A DNA stretch of 48,752 nt from Nitrososphaera sp. AFS (GTDB lineage: Archaea > Thermoproteota > Nitrososphaeria > Nitrososphaerales > Nitrososphaeraceae), in contig NZ_QURE01000020.1 of NCBI RefSeq assembly GCF_009898475.1, positions 1 to 48,752 on the forward strand, read 5' to 3'. This document shows positions 1 through 9,697 of this stretch, in pieces. The translations under genes were made by a program, and so were the position numbers. The notes below the pieces were generated by a model that did not search any database, had not been told where the DNA came from, and worked only from the letters and a program-made list of their open reading frames with translations. Within the stretch, counting starts at the first letter, position 1. The number at the start of each line of letters is the position of its first letter.

Positions 1-1188
<1,188 letters not shown>

Positions 1189-1430
1189 CAAATAGAACGA
1201 TCTTATACATAAGTGGGATGCTATGAGTTGATAGACGCTGCGAGTACCAATTTGTGGACCTAAAAATTTTCCAGACGGCTTGTGCAAATCCGAACCTCCT
1301 AAAATTATTGAAACGAAGTACTTTAGTCAAATACCTTGTCTGAAAAGAGATTTGTAGGAAACAAAATTGGTGGGTGATTCTGATTCAATATTCCAATTTG
1401 ATATGATAGCTTTTGCATAAACTCATGATG

Positions 1431-1715
1431 CTATGTTGTGGTGGTGGTCGGCTCTTTATAGAATACTTGGATCACAAAATCACTGGCAAGTAATTTTGTC
1501 TTGTATTTCATGTTCCTTGGCCTTGTTCTTAACCTATACCCGCAACACGGGCACCATATTCCATTCCAATCTATGAATTCTTCACAGACTTGGCACCGTT
1601 TCTGTCCACTAGCATAGCGTCCCAAACCACTTGGTTTCCTAGCCTTATGACGTATACAGGTACCTTTGCAAGTCAGAAGATCGTCAAGCCTCCATACATA
1701 ATATTCAATGAACAA
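1431..1715 (-). CDS. Small zinc-ribbon protein of thaumarchaeal type
   Basis: This 94-residue frame carries a conserved core: GRYASGQKRCQVC at residues 32-44 followed by WCPCCGYRLRT at 54-64, giving a C-x2-C...C-x2-C zinc-ribbon pattern (Cys41, 44, 55, 58) and an extra CKGTC at 16-20. I recognise this as a small basic protein that occurs in several copies in soil thaumarchaeal genomes, with no established function; nucleic-acid binding is a guess from the zinc ribbon and basic charge. The start is TTG at 1715; no in-frame ATG precedes the core. On the minus strand an A/T box (ATATAAATATA, about 1724-1735) sits at a plausible distance for a leaderless transcript. The last 20 or so residues, ending in a run of Thr, look unconserved. 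Confidence 0.7.
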   Translation of the reverse strand: MFIEYYVWRLDDLLTCKGTCIRHKARKPSGLGRYASGQKRCQVCEEFIDWNGIWCPCCGYRLRTRPRNMKYKTKLLASDFVIQVFYKEPTTTTT

Positions 1716-2723
1716 AAATATATTTATATCTTGCCATGAATGTCAATATCTAAGTACTATCATGACTAACTTTGAAAAGGAGATTGCGCTAGATTAACAC
1801 ATATATGCCATTCTAAGCAGTCTTAGTATTTCTTTGAGCCCTTTGAATTCTAGTAAAGCATAACAATATTGACTTTGCATTATTTTAGAATGATAAACGT
1901 TGATTTTGATTGTCGCCATCTAAAGTATAAATGTAATTGGTAAGCTACGCTCCAGTTTAGTTATCTAAACAGCTAGTGATCTAAAGGATGAATTGAAAAA
2001 GGAATTGTTCAAATTAGGTCCAAAGTCTGGATTATATTTGCGGCCAGTTGCAAAGTCAATTAAATCGTTAAACGACTTTTTATGCCTTTAAATAACCAGA
2101 TGTTTACAACTAGTAGGGTATTTCTGCAGCTATCTAATTTGGTGGGGCGGCGCAGTTGTACCAAGGTTCTATGAAACGTACTAGCCACATCATCCATAAT
2201 AGGTATTGTAATCATCTGGTCATAATAAAAAGCTTCTTAACAATGTGTCTTGTATAAAATCAAATACTTTATTTGTAGCAGGAGGGTTCAAATTTATTCT
2301 TCCGTATTTCTAATCTGTTTATCATGTACTGTACTTAAAGCACTAGGAATTCTAGAAAGAACATTCTACTGACAGTCGGTACGTTAAAAGTAAAAAATGG
2401 TACTTGTTAATAGTCTTCTTTAAGGCCGACACCAGTCAATTATTATTTACGAAATAAAATAGATTGCTTCGACTACAAAAACTGCAGAAAAATTGTCGAT
2501 AAGGGATGTCGAAGCGTACAAAGAGAAAAGGGAATGTGGGGTGTAAACGAAACAGTCTAACACAAATTTCAGTGGTTCCATAAGCATTCAACGAAACGTG
2601 TAACATCGATAGTACTAGGCAGAGAGTTGCCACCTATGTTGGTATCTGAAAGTTTTACCTAGCTCTGCAAGTACTACCGCTAATAATTATGATTAATATA
2701 ACTCCATCACGTGATTAAAAAAG
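1716..2723. other. Long intergenic region with possible gene remnants
   Basis: No convincing complete gene lies here. Two stretches look like decayed coding sequence. A 39-codon open frame on the plus strand at 1972-2091 (ELKKELFKLGPKSGLYLRPV within it) has no start codon. A second, at about 2414-2666, is described separately. The final 30 bases hold the presumed rfcL promoter (TTAATATAA at about 2693-2701, roughly 25 bases before the ATG). Confidence 0.4.
2414..2668 (+). pseudogene. Possible decayed gene of unknown family
   Basis: One plus-strand frame stays open for about 84 codons except for a single internal TAA after GMWGVNETV. It has protein-like composition (KNCRKIVDKGCRSVQ, then HKFQWFHKHSTKRVTSIVLG) and no start codon. 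I do not recognise the family. An overlapping minus-strand frame of 65 codons looks less protein-like. This may also be chance; a protein search of the two halves joined through the stop would decide. Confidence 0.25.
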
Positions 2724-3965
2724 ATGATGTGGTCTGAGGTCTATCGGCCGAGAACAGTAGAGCAGATGTTTGGAAACGAGGATGCCAGGATAAATGTGAT
2801 CAAATGGCTGTCAAAATGGATTGACGGAGCTAGGCCTCTACTCTTAGTTGGCCCAAGCGGAGTTGGGAAGACAACGCTAGTCAAATTATTAGCACTTAAA
2901 TTTGACTACGATTTAGTTGAAATGAATGCTAGCGACACCAGAAACAAGATAGATCTTGAAAGGTTAATTCTTCCACTGTTTAATAACAAAAGCGTGTCTG
3001 GAAGAAAAGTATTGCTATTTTTGGATGAAGTGGATGGAATATCCGGAAGAGAGGATTTAGGCGGATTAGAATATTTGATCAAAATAATGAAGGAGTCAAC
3101 TATCCCTGTCATTATGGCCGCTAATACTCAAGATAATGCGAAGATTAAACAACTGTCAAAAGTTTGCAAGACTGTAAAGTTTAGTCCGGTACCTCCCAGA
3201 ATTCTAGCTATATTCTTAGATTATGTGCTACGCAGTCATGATAAGAAGTTGGACGTAAAAGAAAAAAAATTAGTTATAGATCGCAGCAACGGAGACATTC
3301 GGGCTTTGCTGAACAATGCCCAAGCAAAGGTTGCTGGCTATGACGCAGTAGCAAATGATGTCTCCGAAATAGATATTGCGACTGCCATAAATGGATATTT
3401 CTCGTCTATTAATAGCCTAGAGGCAATGAACTACATCTCCCACGCAAATGCAACTTACTCAGATCCACGATTTGGCATGTCCTCTGATGAGAGGAGAAAA
3501 GATAAGCTTAATGCTTTCTTTTCCAGCATAGTCTCGTCAAGGATTCGGTATGATAGCATAGCCTCACTTCTTGATGTACTTTCCAAGGTAGATTTGGTTG
3601 TAGGACGCATGGCAAAAAATAGGCGATGGAGTCTATTGAGATATATAGATTACATGATCGCATACGGTCTTTTTGAAAATTCTAGGAAGCTCGGGTTAAA
3701 ATATAACCAATATAGTATGATCTGGCCAATAATGGCGCCGATTTCTGCAAGAGGTCAATTAATGAAGAATTTGCTTCTTAAATTCGCACTAAAGACACAC
3801 ACATCGAAGAGCATATTCGGATCGCTGTATCTACCGTATCTAGTGAAGATTATGCATGATAATAACATAGATCCTAGAGAATTAGTAGTAGAGCTGAATT
3901 TGGATCAAAAAGAAGGCGAAGCACTAGCGAGAGAATTGGAAATAATGGCAAAAAAAGATCGGTAG
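2724..3965 (+). CDS. rfcL: Replication factor C large subunit
   Basis: This is the large subunit of the archaeal clamp loader, which opens the PCNA ring and loads it on primed DNA using ATP. The 413-residue protein begins with the RFC box WSEVYRPRT, followed by Walker A GPSGVGKTT at residues 43-51, Walker B LLFLDEVDG at 97-105 and a sensor-1 stretch AANTQD. The SRC arginine-finger motif of small subunits is replaced by SKVCK, as expected for the large subunit. The C-terminal collar region is helical. The protein ends in AKKDR, and I see no clear PCNA-binding (PIP) box at the very end, where many archaeal RfcL proteins have one. Two ATGs are adjacent at 2724 and 2727; a TATA-like box near 2693-2701 suits a leaderless message. 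Confidence 0.93.
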   Translation: MMWSEVYRPRTVEQMFGNEDARINVIKWLSKWIDGARPLLLVGPSGVGKTTLVKLLALKFDYDLVEMNASDTRNKIDLERLILPLFNNKSVSGRKVLLFLDEVDGISGREDLGGLEYLIKIMKESTIPVIMAANTQDNAKIKQLSKVCKTVKFSPVPPRILAIFLDYVLRSHDKKLDVKEKKLVIDRSNGDIRALLNNAQAKVAGYDAVANDVSEIDIATAINGYFSSINSLEAMNYISHANATYSDPRFGMSSDERRKDKLNAFFSSIVSSRIRYDSIASLLDVLSKVDLVVGRMAKNRRWSLLRYIDYMIAYGLFENSRKLGLKYNQYSMIWPIMAPISARGQLMKNLLLKFALKTHTSKSIFGSLYLPYLVKIMHDNNIDPRELVVELNLDQKEGEALARELEIMAKKDR

Positions 3966-4680
3966 TACATGTATTGGTTTTGACTACTGGTGCTAATAAT
4001 TACGGGTTAAAGGACATTGTTAGTGAAAAAAGCCGTTAATAAGCAATATTTGATTACCGGCTCTTTTCGATCTGCTGATCAAGAAAACTATCTGTTTATA
4101 ATAGTCAGAATCCCACAAGTTTGGTTAATTTCCCATTCATTAGACAATATTCAGAAGAAATCAAGGCAAGACCTCTACACAGCACTCATCACTTGTGAGA
4201 TCACTCCTCCAAGGGTGATGATTATACCAAATACGGCAGTCAGATTGTTACTAAGCTGTAGTTTTTTAATCATTCTAATGTTGAGATCACATCGCAGAGA
4301 AGAGGTGTTAACTCCTAAAGAAAAATCAGAAGTTGAATTGTGAATGAAATAGTTCTAATCTGCTAAAACCTACTAACACCAAAGTTCTACCATAGTTTTA
4401 GAAATCTCAGAATAAAGCTACTATGCAAAACCAAAGGAATACATTCAGTATACACACTGGCTAATGCAGTAACCTCTTCTCATGATAGTTTCCCCATGTC
4501 GATAACTGGACTTGTAAATTAAGCAAGTTATCTAAGTATAGTAGCTAACAATATTCCGTTCAAGATAACTTTACAACCCTTGGTTAGGTATACAGATATT
4601 GAACAGAAATAAGTATGAGGCGGGATTCGTGAGAAGCAGTTGAGTTTGATCATTTTCGAATCTGTTCATCTGCAGACCGG
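3966..4680. other. Intergenic, no supported gene
   Basis: This gap separates convergently oriented rfcL and the RAM protein. It contains one plus-strand open frame of 108 codons (4017-4343, TTG start). Its composition is unremarkable and it shows no motif, so I do not call it. Nothing else stands out. Confidence 0.5.
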
Positions 4681-4926
4681 TCAAGTGGTCAAATCTTCAT
4701 TCTTGATCAGTGTCACAGAAGATGTGATATTAGCTATTTTTTTTAAATCAGTCCCAAGAGCTCTATTGAGATCTTCAATTGTACCTGCCTCGACTCTAGC
4801 TATGATGTCATATGGACCAAAATAGAGACTATCTGCTTCAACAACCTCTGATAATTCTCCGAGCTTAGCCAACACTTCTTCTAGGAAGCCGGTGTTACAA
4901 GTTATCAATACATATGCTATTGGCAT
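4681..4926 (-). CDS. Stand-alone RAM (Lrp/AsnC ligand-binding) domain protein
   Basis: The 81-residue protein consists only of the ferredoxin-like RAM/AsnC C-terminal domain: AYVLITC at the start of strand 1, then helix FLEEVLAKLGEL, the turn ADSLYFGPYDIIARVEAG, and a C-terminal strand ITSSVTLI. In full-length Lrp/AsnC regulators this domain senses amino acids and forms oligomers; here the helix-turn-helix is absent, so it cannot bind DNA on its own. Such single-domain proteins are common in archaea and may tune full-length Lrp proteins by hetero-oligomerisation (inference). The start is ATG at 4926. It stands alone in a wide gap. Confidence 0.88.
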   Translation of the reverse strand: MPIAYVLITCNTGFLEEVLAKLGELSEVVEADSLYFGPYDIIARVEAGTIEDLNRALGTDLKKIANITSSVTLIKNEDLTT

Positions 4927-5756
4927 AGTGATTTACTCTGTTCGTAAATAATTCTTCTAAAATATTTCTGGCACATGTTGTTAGAGCTAGCTAAAATCGT
5001 GATGACGAATGTAACATAACTCTTATTATATAGTAGAATTAAAGGCAATGCTGAAGTCGAGCTAAATTCTATCCTAGCCATTACTCATAACAATATATTT
5101 GGTTGAACCCTGCAGATCAATAGCCATCTGTTTTTTCGCTCCAGCCATATATCCTATTGAGATTTTTAATATAAATTCGAAGATATATACTTATGTTATG
5201 AAACGCAGGATTGACTTGAACCTGGTCTGATTGATTCCCTATGAGTCTAGGAAGTATGTCTCAAATTAGAAGCAGTCACTTGGACAGGTTTTTTAATGTA
5301 GTAGCAACAGCTTTAAGGATCAATTTAATTACTTAGAATCATGATTCGGTGCCGTCTCTTTATTGAGCAATTGCCAAATTCTTTAAAATTGCTCAAAGAC
5401 CAGCCTCTATTATTCTTCCCTTCCAGTTAGTTAGTCCAGCAGATTCGGCCCCCTAGTGAATTAAAATCCGATTCATAGACCTTACATAAATGCACTCATA
5501 ACATATACTCATTTATTTTTGGGCAAGCCGAAGAGTTAATATACTCTATTTTCATCTGCATTTGATTTAATTTTTATCGGTGTCCAAGGTTTACTAGGAT
5601 CGACGATTTTTTAATGTTTGAAATCTGAGGAGGCTGATAGTGGCCTTATGTCAATCTAGGTTTGTATTAATTATGGGTGGTATCAATTTATCATATTCCC
5701 TTGTCCTAATTTCTAATTTTATCAAAAGATAAGCCTATTATTGTGTGCCATGTAAT
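4927..5756. other. Intergenic region, 830 bases, with one possible micropeptide
   Basis: No gene of normal size is supported. Apart from the short minus-strand frame at 5074-5148 listed separately, there are only short plus-strand frames at 5200-5340 (one starting MKRRIDLNLV and stopping at once). The sequence is AT-rich and has no clear inverted repeat. Confidence 0.4.
5074..5148 (-). CDS. Possible 24-residue leaderless peptide
   Basis: A short frame starts at ATG 5148 with MAGAKKQMAIDLQGSTKY and stops at TAG 5074-5076. A good TATA-like element (TTTATATT on the minus strand, about 5168-5176) is centred some 24 bases before the ATG, the spacing expected for a leaderless archaeal transcript. 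I do not recognise the peptide; it may be the 5' remnant of a longer gene. The support is the promoter spacing and composition only. Confidence 0.25.
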   Translation of the reverse strand: MAGAKKQMAIDLQGSTKYIVMSNG

Positions 5757-7157
5757 TCACTTTTTGATGGGGAAATTTTCTAGGAAGTATTTTCTGAGTC
5801 TATCTGCATTTGTATTACTTATCTTTATGTCGTCGCGAAAAACCTCTGTGATCCCTTTTAAAATTTTGCCCTTGTATGCCCTGATTTTTAAAAATGAAGG
5901 GGCATCTATCGATTCTGCTTGAACGAGTTCCATTTTTAATGCCGGACCTCTGGAAAGCATACCTTGCTCTGCTTCGCCACGAATCATGGAATCGTTCTCT
6001 TTATCTCTGTGTGGCCTATCAAATTGCATCGTATGTAAATTTATCTTATCTTCTATTACTACCCTTAATTTGTTCGCATCCTTCTCTAGCTTGAATGTAT
6101 ACTTCTCAAGTCCTTCCACCTCAATTATATTTCCTACAGACTTGTTTTTATTGCCGTCTATATTCGCAAAACCTGTCGCCTTCCAGACTACTCCTTCTTT
6201 TCCCACCGTTATCTTAAACCTTCCACCATCTCCACTAATCATGAGATGGGAGTCAATAACCTTTTGAAGATCATTGGTAGTCATAGATTTTACTGGGCCC
6301 CTGAACCACTGATTTTTTTTCTCATCAAAATCGTTTAGTCCAGAATAATGAACGAGATAACATTCTTTCACATTCCACGTTCTAAGCAAAAAATATGACT
6401 CACTTACTGAAATCATTCCAGTCTCGGGATGAGGGTTATAGGTTTGAGTGCCGAGAATCAAAAGATCTGGGTTCCACATCAGGTTCTCGTCTACATTGAT
6501 CAGTGTCAAAAAATCCCAACCCATGATGATTTTTTTGTCCTGGAACTTAATGACATAGATAACAGAGCCAGGAGGGGTATTTTCGCCATGATTTGCAGGA
6601 ACAGGTATAACATGTAGGGGACCTATTTTGACATCTTCATTAGCTAGAATCGGGGTAAAATTCAAATAATTTGTTTCCATTATGGTCGGAAATTTTTTTG
6701 TTATTTGCTCAAGGCACTCTTTCGTGCAATAAATAGTGATGGTACACGAAAATTCTTTGGCCTTGTCTGCAAGTTTAGGAAGATCGCTTACATGATCATC
6801 ATGGGAGTGCGTTATAAGGACGGCATTAGGGATTTTTGATAGTGGCAATTCTAGTATCGGATTGATGCCGGAACCATGTGCAAGTTTCTCTAAGCTTCCC
6901 ACTACGCCCTCACCTATGTCAACCAACAAATGAAAGATGATTTCTGATTGGGAAGCTGAAGCGAGTGTGCTGAAAACAGAGCAGGATGTATTCGCTTTTA
7001 ATTCCTTTTGATTTATTTCGGCTGCTCTCTCAGAATGTTTCTCCTCGCCAATTGTAGAGACAGGGGGAAGAGTTCCATTGATTCTTACCAATAGCCCATC
7101 TACTGCTTTCATCTGAATGCGTGGAGAATCAGAGACCGATTTATTTACTAAAGCCAT
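5757..7157 (-). CDS. Metallo-beta-lactamase-fold hydrolase
   Basis: The 466-residue protein has the metallo-beta-lactamase signature THSHDDHVSDLP (H-x-H-x-D-H; histidines near residues 117-122), preceded by LLVDIGEG and followed by a later histidine in PVPANHGENTP and an Asp in MGWDFLTL, a layout like the RNase Z/PhnP branch. The substrate cannot be read from the sequence. The N-terminal 70 residues contain an extra polar segment (EEKHSERAAEINQKE) before the first core strand completes, and the C-terminal 130 residues lie beyond the fold and match nothing I know. ATG at 7157 is preferred to the adjacent TTG at 7160; an ATATATAAG box at about 7181-7189 (minus strand) is 25-30 bases upstream. 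Confidence 0.8.
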   Translation of the reverse strand: MALVNKSVSDSPRIQMKAVDGLLVRINGTLPPVSTIGEEKHSERAAEINQKELKANTSCSVFSTLASASQSEIIFHLLVDIGEGVVGSLEKLAHGSGINPILELPLSKIPNAVLITHSHDDHVSDLPKLADKAKEFSCTITIYCTKECLEQITKKFPTIMETNYLNFTPILANEDVKIGPLHVIPVPANHGENTPPGSVIYVIKFQDKKIIMGWDFLTLINVDENLMWNPDLLILGTQTYNPHPETGMISVSESYFLLRTWNVKECYLVHYSGLNDFDEKKNQWFRGPVKSMTTNDLQKVIDSHLMISGDGGRFKITVGKEGVVWKATGFANIDGNKNKSVGNIIEVEGLEKYTFKLEKDANKLRVVIEDKINLHTMQFDRPHRDKENDSMIRGEAEQGMLSRGPALKMELVQAESIDAPSFLKIRAYKGKILKGITEVFRDDIKISNTNADRLRKYFLENFPIKK

Positions 7158-7469
7158 CAAATATCATTATTTGAATGTCTTATATATTGTATTTACGAAG
7201 GTCAAATACGGATTGATTCTGTGATGCAAATCATTTCATTTCTGTGGGCTAGGCTCACCCTCTTTAGCGCGCTTCAGCTGAAGTACAGCCTCATCTAAGG
7301 GTAGCTATGTTATAAAGGGCCCACGAAGCCTTTAACAACGACCTCTTCTAGGATCTAAGTACATAGATGGATAAGAAATTTTGAACAATGTAACCGATAC
7401 TCAAAATAGGCTCCTAAAAATATACTTATAAAACCAGAATTATACATCAGTGTCAGATTATGTAGAAAC
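7158..7469. other. Divergent promoter region before tRNA-Leu
   Basis: This gap holds the promoter of the minus-strand metallo-hydrolase and that of the tRNA gene. The latter is a TATA box at about 7425-7434 (CTTATAAAAC), 36 bases before the tRNA 5' end. A perfect 12-base palindrome CTTCAGCTGAAG lies at 7272-7283; its role is unknown. Confidence 0.5.
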
Positions 7470-7502
7470 GCGGGGGTTGCCAAGCCCGGTCAACGGCGTG
7501 AG

Positions 7503-7529
7503 ATCAAAAAGATGGCTTACCGACACGAC
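7503..7529 (+). other. tRNA-Leu intron 1 (non-canonical, 30/31)
   Basis: The 27-base intron has a four-base-pair core helix CGTG (7497-7500) with CACG (7524-7527), a 5' bulge AG|A cut after 7502 and a 3' bulge AC|G cut after 7529. The inner helix is weak. Excision restores position 31 as G, pairing with C39. Confidence 0.85.
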
Positions 7530-7536
7530 GCTCAGA

Positions 7537-7555
7537 TGTATCGATTGACTGAGGT
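7537..7555 (+). other. tRNA-Leu intron 2 (canonical, 37/38)
   Basis: The 19-base intron has a core helix CTCA (7531-7534) with TGAG (7550-7553), a 5' bulge GA|T cut after A37 (7536) and a 3' bulge GT|A cut after 7555. The core uses anticodon-loop bases, as usual for 37/38 introns. The middle exon is only seven bases, 7530-7536. Confidence 0.85.
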
Positions 7556-7843
7556 ACCTCATCCCTTAGGGGTTCGTGGGTTCGAATCCCACCTCCCGCA
7601 CCTGTATTTCAATACTCCTGAATTATATTTACATTATTATTAGAAAGAATAGTGGATTCCTGTAAAGAAGTTACTTCAGAAGTATGCCAACTACTTGGAC
7701 AGATCGTTTTCATGTTCGACTTAGTCAAAGGAATATAAGCCAGGTACATTCTCTGATAACATGACATATCATCTACTCAGAAAGGAAAGTCATCCAATTC
7801 TTTCTATATATGCTATTATGTCTCTTCCTGTATATTCTAATCC

Positions 7844-8557
7844 ATGCCATTGAAGAGTATATCTGCTCACAAAATATTTCTAAGAATGGAATCTGCGCTC
7901 TACAATGGGAATCTACCTAGACCAACTGCACTTAAGGGCCTTCAGGCAGAGCAGCAAGATCCATTCAAAATCCTTATTGGAACTATTTTATCAGCCAGAA
8001 CTAGAGATGAAATTACAACGAGGGTTGTTCATAACTTGTTTAAGAAATTTAAGAATGCTAATGCACTTGCTGAGGCAGACTTAGAGGATATCAAATCCAT
8101 CATCCGAAGTATTGGTTTCTATAACGTTAAAGCCGAGCGAATTAAGAAGGTATCGCAATTAATAGTCAAGGGTTTTAATGGAAAAGTTCCAAACGACATT
8201 AAAGATCTTATTGAATTACCGGGTGTGGGGCGGAAAACCGCCAACTGCGTTTTAGTATATGGATTCAACAAGGCTGCAATTCCTGTTGACGTACACGTTC
8301 ACCGAATTTGTAATAGATTGGGACTTGTTGATACTTTGAATCCAGAAGACACCGAAATGGAGCTGCGACGAATTCTTTCTAAGAAATATTGGCTAAAAGT
8401 GAATAATACGTTGGTTATGTATGGCCAAAATATTTGTCTTCCTATAAGACCAAATTGTAACTTATGCAGTGTAAGGACAGATTGCAAATTCTATCGTACA
8501 ATCATTCTACCCTCTCATAACTTGACAGGGAACAAAAAGGGCCAGCGGGTAACCTAA
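7844..8557 (+). CDS. nth: Endonuclease III (DNA glycosylase/AP lyase)
   Basis: This base-excision-repair enzyme removes oxidised pyrimidines and cleaves the abasic site. The 237-residue protein has the helix-hairpin-helix LPGVGRKTAN at residues 125-134 with catalytic Lys131, the catalytic Asp149 in PVDVHVHR, and a C-terminal 4Fe-4S cluster loop C-x6-C-x2-C-x5-C at Cys198, 205, 208 and 214. Length and motif spacing fit the family, with a short basic tail added. ATG 7844 is the first in-frame ATG. The gene stands alone, 240 bases after the tRNA. Confidence 0.95.
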   Translation: MPLKSISAHKIFLRMESALYNGNLPRPTALKGLQAEQQDPFKILIGTILSARTRDEITTRVVHNLFKKFKNANALAEADLEDIKSIIRSIGFYNVKAERIKKVSQLIVKGFNGKVPNDIKDLIELPGVGRKTANCVLVYGFNKAAIPVDVHVHRICNRLGLVDTLNPEDTEMELRRILSKKYWLKVNNTLVMYGQNICLPIRPNCNLCSVRTDCKFYRTIILPSHNLTGNKKGQRVT

Positions 8558-8755
8558 TTTTGCATTTATTGTATGGAATACAATATTTGGAGTCTTAAAC
8601 CTCGTGTTATTATTGTATGAATCTAATGCAGGAAACTGAGTAATTGCAACGAGTGCTTACGACAGTCCGACTCAAACAACAAACAAACTGACTGTTTGAG
8701 AATTTAGTGAATAATCTTTTATGTTTTTAAGTTAGGTGCTCTATTATTATCTAGA

Positions 8756-9310
8756 TTGAACACCCCGCAAAGACGACGTAATCGTGCTACTAGATCGCAA
8801 AAGAAAATAGACCCTACTGAAGGTGCTGAGAAGGTGAAGGATATCGCAAAGACTATTCGTGCTGCCTCATACACGGCAAGAGATACAGTAAAAAAATTTC
8901 ATGAGAGTGGAGCTATTACAGATCTTGCCGAAGCAGTACATGAGGCAGCTGTTGCAACTAAGGATACAGCAAACGAAATCAGTGATACTTCTAGAGAGAT
9001 TAGAGATAGTCACGTAGCTGGCGATACGGCTAGTGCTGTTGAACAGACTGCCAAAGCGGCAGGTGAAACATTAGTAGCTGTAAAACAAACAGCCAAACAG
9101 CTCCCACGGGCGGCGCCGAGAACTACTAAAACCATTACAACAAGAGCCAGAGGTACACGGAAGGCAATTAAATTCATTAGAAATAAAACTGAAAAGAGAG
9201 TAAAAAACAATACTGCCAAAGCAAAGAACACGATGCCTAGAGTCAAACGAAAAGCAAAAGCATCATTGGCCGGGCGCAGGCAAACACCGAGACGGGAAAA
9301 TAGCAAGTAG
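8756..9310 (+). CDS. Amphipathic Ala/Thr/Lys-rich protein, LEA/H1-like
   Basis: I do not recognise a named family. The 184-residue protein has no Cys or Trp. A long predicted helical middle (about residues 22-115) repeats short units such as DTA-x-AV-x-x-TAKAA and ATKDTANEISDTSRE, an 11-residue-like amphipathic pattern seen in LEA and apolipoprotein-like proteins. The C-terminal 70 residues are strongly basic (RARGTRKAIKFIRNK, VKRKAKASLAGRRQ), like a histone-H1 tail. A DNA- or stress-related role is an inference. No ATG lies near the frame start; TTG 8756 is the first plausible start, and the frame is closed by TGA at 8708 upstream. Confidence 0.6.
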   Translation: MNTPQRRRNRATRSQKKIDPTEGAEKVKDIAKTIRAASYTARDTVKKFHESGAITDLAEAVHEAAVATKDTANEISDTSREIRDSHVAGDTASAVEQTAKAAGETLVAVKQTAKQLPRAAPRTTKTITTRARGTRKAIKFIRNKTEKRVKNNTAKAKNTMPRVKRKAKASLAGRRQTPRRENSK

Positions 9311-9697
9311 AAAAAAGAATTCAGGTTAATCTTGAGCAATTCCATTTTTTAGAAAATGCTTGAGCATTGCTATTAACGAGAATGCCGGTATTAGTTATAT
9401 GATCCCTTCTTCCAAGCATACTGATATGGATCTTAATGTCCCAATTTTGCTGCAGTAATCTATTTTTTTTTGATTCGAAATATGACCCGATGGTATAGAA
9501 ATTACAAATCATTCAGCAACGGTTTATATCGATTTTCAAGAGTATACATCATTGACCAATTCAACAATCTTATTATTTTCGCAAAATCAACTAAAAATAG
9601 ATTGCAAACTGAGCGTGACCAAAAAGATGCAGCTACTGTTCCATAGCTTGTGATGAATAAGCTTAGGATAGCCGGCTGAACACTAGCAAGAGTCCGT
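9311..9697. other. Intergenic, possible small frames only
   Basis: The gap separates two converging genes. Two minus-strand open frames of 63 and 69 codons (9321-9512 and 9502-9711) overlap in different frames; the first contains a protein-like GRRDHITNTGILVNSN. I recognise neither and the second starts inside the upstream protease gene, so they are not called as genes; a decayed gene is possible. Confidence 0.35.

Larger units (their letters stand above)
7470..7600 (+). tRNA. tRNA-Leu (CAG) with two introns
   Basis: Acceptor GCGGGGG pairs with CTCCCGC (one G-U), the D stem is GCC/GGC with the class II leucine D loop, the T arm is GTGGG-TTCGAAT-CCCAC, and the discriminator is A (7600). Read straight through, no sound anticodon stem forms. 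Removing 7503-7529 and 7537-7555 gives a perfect arm: stem TGAGG/CCTCA, loop CTCAGAA with U33 and anticodon CAG (7533-7535), A37 and A38, then a variable arm with a CCC/GGG stem. Both introns show exact bulge-helix-bulge geometry. The first interrupts the anticodon stem between positions 30 and 31 (non-canonical); the second is at the usual 37/38. The 3' CCA is not fully encoded. The leucyl-tRNA synthetase is encoded at 28.6 kb. Confidence 0.93.

Noticed and set aside
4017-4343. Plus-strand open frame of 108 codons after rfcL
   Set aside because: It has a TTG start, no recognisable motif, odd composition and no clear promoter; it could be chance in AT-rich DNA.
7499-7560. Single-intron tRNA-Leu(CAA) reading of the tRNA gene
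   Set aside because: It leaves position 26 missing and gives no proper BHB pairing; the two-intron CAG model fits every position.
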